This document shows positions 59,654 to 64,000 of a stretch of 64,000 bases of DNA, piece by piece. Numbering within the stretch: position 1 is the stretch's first letter; each line of letters starts with the position of its first letter. The position numbers and the translations under genes are program-made. Source of the stretch: Salipaludibacillus sp047795645 (GTDB taxonomy: Bacteria; Bacillota; Bacilli; Bacillales; Salisediminibacteriaceae); assembly GCF_047795645.1 (NCBI RefSeq), contig NZ_CP181045.1:4712001-4776000 (forward strand). The letters are read 5' to 3'. The notes under the pieces were generated by a model. It saw only the letters and a list, made by a program, of their open reading frames with translations, was not told the origin of the DNA and did no database searches.

Positions 59654-61147
59654 ATGAGTATGTTTGATTTCTTGAAAACCAAGCAGATGACCAACTCAAA
59701 TAAAGAAGACAAAAAAGCGAGAGTACAGAACCCCCACCAAGACAAACAACTATCATTTCAACATGTTGTCAATAACTTTGACGATTGTACTGATTTTGAT
59801 AAACGCACTTTTGCCTCAAATAATGGGTACGCACTTTTCTTCACAAGTATGTTAGATAATGAAGAATTTGAACGTGATGTTGTAAACTCTTTTAATAAAT
59901 TTAACGATACAGAGTTATCCGAATATTTAGCGCAAGATCACATTGAGCAAATTACAACAAATAAACAAATGATATTAGGAATTGTTGCAGGATCTGTTGG
60001 GATTTATCATGAAGGGTATGGCTATCTCATAGAGGTATTTGGTCCTGAGGCACGTGCAATTACCGAGTCTCAAACGGAAACAGTGATTACAGGTCCGCAT
60101 GACGGGTTTGTTGAATCTTCAGCGAAAAATATCTCATTAATTCGTAAACGAGTGAGAAGTTCTCATTTGAAATGTATAAAGTCACTTGTGGGGGAAGTTT
60201 CAAAGTCGGAAGTTTATATTATGTTTATAAAAGAAATTGCTGATGAAAAGATAGTTAATGAAATGAAAAGAAGAATTGAAAATATTGAAACAGATAGTAT
60301 ATTTGAAGCGAATTCTTTTGTTCAGTTTGTAGAAGATTCACCTAATTCGGTTTTCCCTCAATTTCAGACGACAGAAAGACCAGATGTTGCTTGCTCAAAA
60401 CTTTTAGCAGGAAAATTAGTAATTGCGGTTGATAGCAGTCCGTCAGTCATATGTGCACCTAGTACGTTCGTTGAATTTTTTCAATCTCCAGATGATTATT
60501 ATAATCGGTGGATTATCGGAACAGGAATCCGCCTTCTTCGTTTTGTTTCATTTGCAATTACAATTCTGTTTACAGCCCTATATGTATCAGCGACAACGTT
60601 TCATTATGAAATTATCCCTGACCAACTTTTGATCCCACTTGCAGAATCAAGAAAGGCTGTCCCCTTTCCACCTATTTTTGAAGCCTTACTAATGGAGTTT
60701 ACGATTGAATTACTCAGAGAAGCAGGGGCACGCTTGCCGACAAAGGTAGGACAGACAATTGGTATTGTCGGTGGAATCGTAATTGGACAAGCAGCAGTTG
60801 CAGCTGGATTTACGAGTGATATTTTGATTATTGCTGTTGCAACGTCAGCAATTGCGTCTTTCGTCATACCTAGTTATATCATGAGTGGATCAATTAGACT
60901 TATCCGGTTTGGACTGATTATTCTTGCTGGTCTTTTAGGGAATATTGGTATTGTAGTAGGTATTGCGGTGGTGTCATTTCATTTAGCAAGCCTTACATCA
61001 TTAAATCGACCTTACCTTTTTCCTATATCCCCCTTCCATGTTAAAGGTTTTAAAGATGTCTTTATACGATCTCCTTTTTGGCTAATGACAAAAAGGCCAA
61101 ATCAAGTCGATGTGAAAAATGTGACTCGATCAAAAGCTAAAGAGTAA
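59654..61147 (+). CDS. gerAA: Spore germinant receptor subunit A (GerAA family)
   Basis: The product has 497 residues. A soluble N-terminal domain of ~290 residues is followed by a membrane domain of five or six helices (~295-460) containing IPDQLLIPLAESRKAVPFPPIFEALLMEFTIELLREAGARLPTKVGQTIGIVGG. This is the hallmark of GerAA/GerBA/GerKA proteins. With subunits B and C it forms the germinant-gated channel in the spore inner membrane. It heads a tight A-B-C operon. Which germinant it responds to cannot be told, so the symbol is for the family only. Confidence 0.95.
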   Translation: MSMFDFLKTKQMTNSNKEDKKARVQNPHQDKQLSFQHVVNNFDDCTDFDKRTFASNNGYALFFTSMLDNEEFERDVVNSFNKFNDTELSEYLAQDHIEQITTNKQMILGIVAGSVGIYHEGYGYLIEVFGPEARAITESQTETVITGPHDGFVESSAKNISLIRKRVRSSHLKCIKSLVGEVSKSEVYIMFIKEIADEKIVNEMKRRIENIETDSIFEANSFVQFVEDSPNSVFPQFQTTERPDVACSKLLAGKLVIAVDSSPSVICAPSTFVEFFQSPDDYYNRWIIGTGIRLLRFVSFAITILFTALYVSATTFHYEIIPDQLLIPLAESRKAVPFPPIFEALLMEFTIELLREAGARLPTKVGQTIGIVGGIVIGQAAVAAGFTSDILIIAVATSAIASFVIPSYIMSGSIRLIRFGLIILAGLLGNIGIVVGIAVVSFHLASLTSLNRPYLFPISPFHVKGFKDVFIRSPFWLMTKRPNQVDVKNVTRSKAKE

Positions 61148-61170
61148 AAAGAGTAAGGGAGAATGATCAC

Positions 61171-62262
61171 ATGAAAGAAGAATTCAGTACGATTGACTAC
61201 GTGATTCTAACGTATATGCTACAGTCGGGGATTGCACTTTTTGTTCTTCCAAGGGTAGTCGCAGAAAACTTTAGTTATAACGGTTGGGTTGTCATTCCTA
61301 TTATATCAGGGCTCATTGGTATGCAAGTAATTTTGATAGGACACACGTGTAAAAAGATGAAGCGAACTTCCCCATTTGAAGTGATGAATGCCGCGTTGCC
61401 GAAAGTTTTGCGCTATCCTATCTACCTTACACTAGTTGTTGTTTGGTCGGTTCTTGGGTGTGGGGTTGGTGCTAATTATTTTCAAATCGTTCAGATGATT
61501 TCATTTCCTAACACACCACAGTATATCTTTAAAGCAATTATTGCTTGCGTCTCTTTTTATATTATAGTAAAAGGATTTGCTAATCTTGTAAAAGGGACAG
61601 TGATTTTTTTTATGCTAACAATCTGGACGTTGTTTACTACGTTCTTTGTATTACAAGAATTTGAATTCACACGTTTAACTCCTTTCGTTTTAGCAGGCGA
61701 ATTAAATTTGTTAGATGGTATTTTTGAAATATTAAAGTCATTTTTGGGCTTTGAATTATTTATCTTGTTCTCGACATATATTCACAAGGACATTAATATT
61801 ACGAAGGTTATCATTTATGGACATCTTTTTACAACGTTTGTATATACGTTTGTTACCTTCGTAGCATTCGGATACTTTAGCCTTTTACAATTAAAGGAAA
61901 CTCAATATCCAGTTATCGTGATGCTCGATTATGTGAAAGTACCATTTTTAGAAAGAATTGATAATTTGATTTTCAGTGTTTTTTTTATGAAGATAATTAT
62001 CACCGTGTCGGCTTACTATTGGTCTGCCAAAGAAGCGATGAAACATATTTTTCAAAATTCTAATGAGGTATTTCTGACTTTTATTATAGTGTTTGGAAGT
62101 TTTCTGTTGACTTTTTTCTTACAAACATCGAGAGAAATCAATGCAATGATTGATAATTTTGCGCTTTTTGCGTTTATTATTTCGATTTTATTCCCTCTTT
62201 TACTTCTGCTTCTTATGAAACTCAACCAGAGTAAATCGAATGAGGTGCGCAATCATGGTTAA
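61171..62262 (+). CDS. gerAB: Spore germinant receptor subunit B (GerAB family, APC-type transporter fold)
   Basis: The product has 363 residues with ten transmembrane helices. The N-terminal segment STIDYVILTYMLQSGIALFVLPRVVAENFSYNGWVVIPIISG is characteristic. Members belong to the amino acid-polyamine-cation superfamily and bind the germinant. RBS is AAGGGAG. It overlaps gerAC by eight bases. Confidence 0.95.
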   Translation: MKEEFSTIDYVILTYMLQSGIALFVLPRVVAENFSYNGWVVIPIISGLIGMQVILIGHTCKKMKRTSPFEVMNAALPKVLRYPIYLTLVVVWSVLGCGVGANYFQIVQMISFPNTPQYIFKAIIACVSFYIIVKGFANLVKGTVIFFMLTIWTLFTTFFVLQEFEFTRLTPFVLAGELNLLDGIFEILKSFLGFELFILFSTYIHKDINITKVIIYGHLFTTFVYTFVTFVAFGYFSLLQLKETQYPVIVMLDYVKVPFLERIDNLIFSVFFMKIIITVSAYYWSAKEAMKHIFQNSNEVFLTFIIVFGSFLLTFFLQTSREINAMIDNFALFAFIISILFPLLLLLLMKLNQSKSNEVRNHG

Positions 62263-63397
62263 ATTAAAGAAGCAAACACAATTTGTTATCTTAATTCTAC
62301 TCATGTTAACAGCTAGTTGTAGTAGAGACGAAAGGATTATTGAGGACATCGCATTTGTTCAGACAAAAGGATATGACTTATTAGAAAATGATGATTTAGA
62401 TGAAGATGACGATCCAATTTATCAGTTAACGACATCTGCTCCATTAGTAGAACCCGATAGAACGAGCCCGATGGTTTCAAGGAGAACAGTAGCTAGATTA
62501 AATAAAGAAGGTGTCCAACAAAATGCAAGGACGACTGAACGAACGATCGTGACTGGGCAATTAAGGCTTCTTCTTTATAGTCATGAATTGGCAGAAAATG
62601 GATTGGCACCTTTGTTAGATGCCATCGAAAGAGATCCGCAAGTTCCAGCAAGAACCAAAATGGCAATTGTCGATGGAGAAGCGGGTCCGTTAATGGAAAT
62701 GGAATTTGATGAACATCCGCGAACGACTGTGTATCTTGATGAGTTATTAGACAAAGAGGCACGCTTCAATGTGATTCCAGATACAAAGGTCTATCAATTT
62801 TTTAGAGATTTAAAAGATGACAGCAGGGATCCAGTACTTCCGGTAATTAAACTAGAAGAAGATAGCGTAGTAGTTTCAGGAATTGCCTTATTTGAAAATG
62901 ACAAATATCAATCTCAATTGGGTTTAGATGATTCGTTAATCTTATTCTTTATGGAAAGACAATTTGACCGAGGAGATTTAATTATGTCGATTCCGAATAA
63001 TGAAACGAATGGTAATGAGTTAGTTGCTTATACATCACTTTCAAGTAAACGAGATTTTAAAGTTGAAAAAAGTAAAAAGGGATACGAAGTAACCATTTCA
63101 ATTGACATTAGAGGAATTATATTAGAAAACATTGGAGATATTGACATAACTAAAGTAGAGGGTCAAAAGAAATTAGAAAAATTAATGGAAGAGTTTATAA
63201 AAAACAAAGCTGAAGAAATTGTTGTATATACGCAAGAAAATAAAGTTGACCCGATAGGCATCGGTACTCAAGTTCGCAATAGTGTTAAGTATGATGAATG
63301 GGAGAGCTTAGATTGGCGTGAAGAGTGGCCAAAAGTTACAGTTAATTGTGAGGTTGAAATTGACATCCGAGATTATGGAATGATCGCTGAGGAATAG
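62255..63397 (+). CDS. gerAC: Spore germinant receptor subunit C (GerAC family lipoprotein)
   Basis: The product has 380 residues from the ATG at 62255 (GAGGTG upstream). The lipoprotein signal peptide ends LTASC with Cys22. GerAC motifs: CSRDERIIEDIAFVQTKGYDL and KRDFKVEKSKKGYEVTISIDIRGIILE, plus the C-terminal domain ending EWPKVTVNCEVEIDIRDYGM. It is anchored on the outer face of the spore inner membrane. Last gene of the operon. Confidence 0.95.
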   Translation: MVKLKKQTQFVILILLMLTASCSRDERIIEDIAFVQTKGYDLLENDDLDEDDDPIYQLTTSAPLVEPDRTSPMVSRRTVARLNKEGVQQNARTTERTIVTGQLRLLLYSHELAENGLAPLLDAIERDPQVPARTKMAIVDGEAGPLMEMEFDEHPRTTVYLDELLDKEARFNVIPDTKVYQFFRDLKDDSRDPVLPVIKLEEDSVVVSGIALFENDKYQSQLGLDDSLILFFMERQFDRGDLIMSIPNNETNGNELVAYTSLSSKRDFKVEKSKKGYEVTISIDIRGIILENIGDIDITKVEGQKKLEKLMEEFIKNKAEEIVVYTQENKVDPIGIGTQVRNSVKYDEWESLDWREEWPKVTVNCEVEIDIRDYGMIAEE

Positions 63398-63518
63398 TTA
63401 AGATAAATTGATTAAAAAGAGATGAATCATTAATTAAATTTGTTCATTTTCTGTTCATATACGTTTGATAAGATCACTTTATAGACAGAAGTGAATAAAT
63501 CGCGTGGAGGCGGACGGA

Positions 63519-64000
63519 ATGGAAGAGAAATTCAAGATGTGGAAGAATTTTTTATTACCATATAAATTTGCACTAGATGAATTGAAAACAAAAGTAAACA
63601 TTATGGTGGAAGAAACAAAATATATGGAAGAAACAAGTCTAATTGAACATGTCAAGACAAGGCTTAAAACACCAGATAGTATTATGACTAAATTAGAAAG
63701 AAAAGGAATGAAACCGACTGTTGCTAATGCTAGTGAAAATTTATTTGATATAGCAGGGATGAGAATCGTCACTCCTTTTAAATCAGATGTTTATCAGTTA
63801 TATAACTTGATGATGAATCGAACTGATTTAAAGATAGTTGAGGTGAAGGATTACATTCGTTTTCCAAAGTCCAATGGCTACCAAAGCTTGCACTTAATTG
63901 TCAAAGTTCCAGTTACGCTCTCTAAGGGGATTGAACATATTTTTGTTGAAGTTCAAATTCGTACGTTAGCGATGGATTTCTGGGCCAGCCTTGAACATAA
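63519..64000 (+). CDS. sasA: Small alarmone synthetase YwaC/SasA (RelP) type, 3' partial
   Basis: 160 codons are visible before the window ends. It starts at the ATG at 63519 with GGAGG eight bases upstream. RelA/SpoT synthetase motifs: IAGMRIVTPFKSDVYQLYNLM, KIVEVKDYIRFPKSNGYQSLHLIV and VEVQIRTLAMDFWASLEH. The LLPYKFALDELKTK start and AMDFWASLEH match YwaC better than YjbM. It makes (p)ppGpp from GTP/GDP and ATP under stress. There is no hydrolase domain in the visible part. No clear ECF-type promoter was found, although YwaC is envelope-stress-induced in B. subtilis. Confidence 0.93.
   Translation, partial: MEEKFKMWKNFLLPYKFALDELKTKVNIMVEETKYMEETSLIEHVKTRLKTPDSIMTKLERKGMKPTVANASENLFDIAGMRIVTPFKSDVYQLYNLMMNRTDLKIVEVKDYIRFPKSNGYQSLHLIVKVPVTLSKGIEHIFVEVQIRTLAMDFWASLEH

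Noticed and set aside
63422..63518. ECF sigma promoter searched for upstream of the YwaC-type gene
   Set aside because: No AAC...CGTC/CGTA pair at 16-17 bp spacing was found, so no promoter is annotated.
1..64000. tRNA, rRNA, CRISPR arrays, riboswitches
   Set aside because: No cloverleaf, rRNA segment, regularly spaced repeat array or known riboswitch core was recognised in any intergenic region by eye; a covariance-model search would be needed to exclude small RNAs.

Overview
The window looks like chromosome of a low-G+C, Gram-positive, endospore-forming Bacillaceae. The signs are AT-rich DNA, strong AGGAGG-type ribosome binding sites, a complete gerA-type germinant receptor operon, a YwaC/SasA-type alarmone synthetase, CcpA (cre) boxes, a LytTR two-component system and a type VII secretion (T7SS) effector. 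The two extracellular GH3 enzymes are very rich in Asp/Glu while the cytoplasmic one is not, which hints at a salty or alkaline habitat. No tRNA, rRNA or CRISPR array was seen.

Layout. 1-3.8 kb: 3' part of a saccharopine-dehydrogenase-like gene, then an intact IS21-family element (istA/istB, 5-bp target duplication AATGG) inserted exactly at the start codon of a 38-codon ORF. 3.9-9.2 kb: small export protein, two TetR regulators, an AraC/GyrI-like regulator, a choloylglycine-hydrolase-family amidase, a membrane protein and an acetyltransferase; the second TetR has matching operators in front of itself and of the next gene. 9.4-14.1 kb: a T7SS toxin module with two tandem DUF1672-type immunity lipoproteins, a truncated effector fragment and a 700-residue effector with an N-terminal lipase domain and C-terminal helical domain (TslA/TilA-like). 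It is followed by a decayed tetR/operator relic. 14.6-16.3 kb: glf and an IS1380-type transposase relic.

16.3-28.7 kb: a LytTR response regulator and GHKL histidine kinase, then three different GH3 glycosidases (a lipoprotein, a membrane-anchored enzyme with swapped domain order, a cytoplasmic canonical enzyme), a GtrA-like membrane protein and a GT2 glycosyltransferase. LytTR-type direct repeats with identical 21-bp periodicity lie in front of both GH3 transcription units, so the whole block looks like one regulon. This is the best candidate here for an undescribed system.

29.4-41.5 kb: katG, a secreted beta-helix protein behind a cre-like site, an FGGY sugar kinase, an ECF sigma / PadR-like / HAAS-FtsW operon, a GH43 enzyme behind a perfect cre box, and a small membrane protein. 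41.7-49.3 kb: housekeeping and orphan genes (SDR, GNAT, HEAT-like, Gfo/Idh/MocA, 5'-nucleotidase-like phosphatase, dbpA, DUF2804). 49.5-58.3 kb: AraC regulator, CUT1 sugar ABC transporter without its own ATPase, GH42 beta-galactosidase (gan-like operon) and a chemoreceptor. 58.4-63.4 kb: two CBO0543-like membrane proteins and gerAA-gerAB-gerAC. The window ends inside a small alarmone synthetase gene.

Overall this is an accessory-rich stretch centred on plant or microbial glycan use (GH3 x3, GH42, GH43, beta-helix protein, FGGY kinase, sugar ABC transporter), interbacterial competition (T7SS effector) and sporulation/stress functions.
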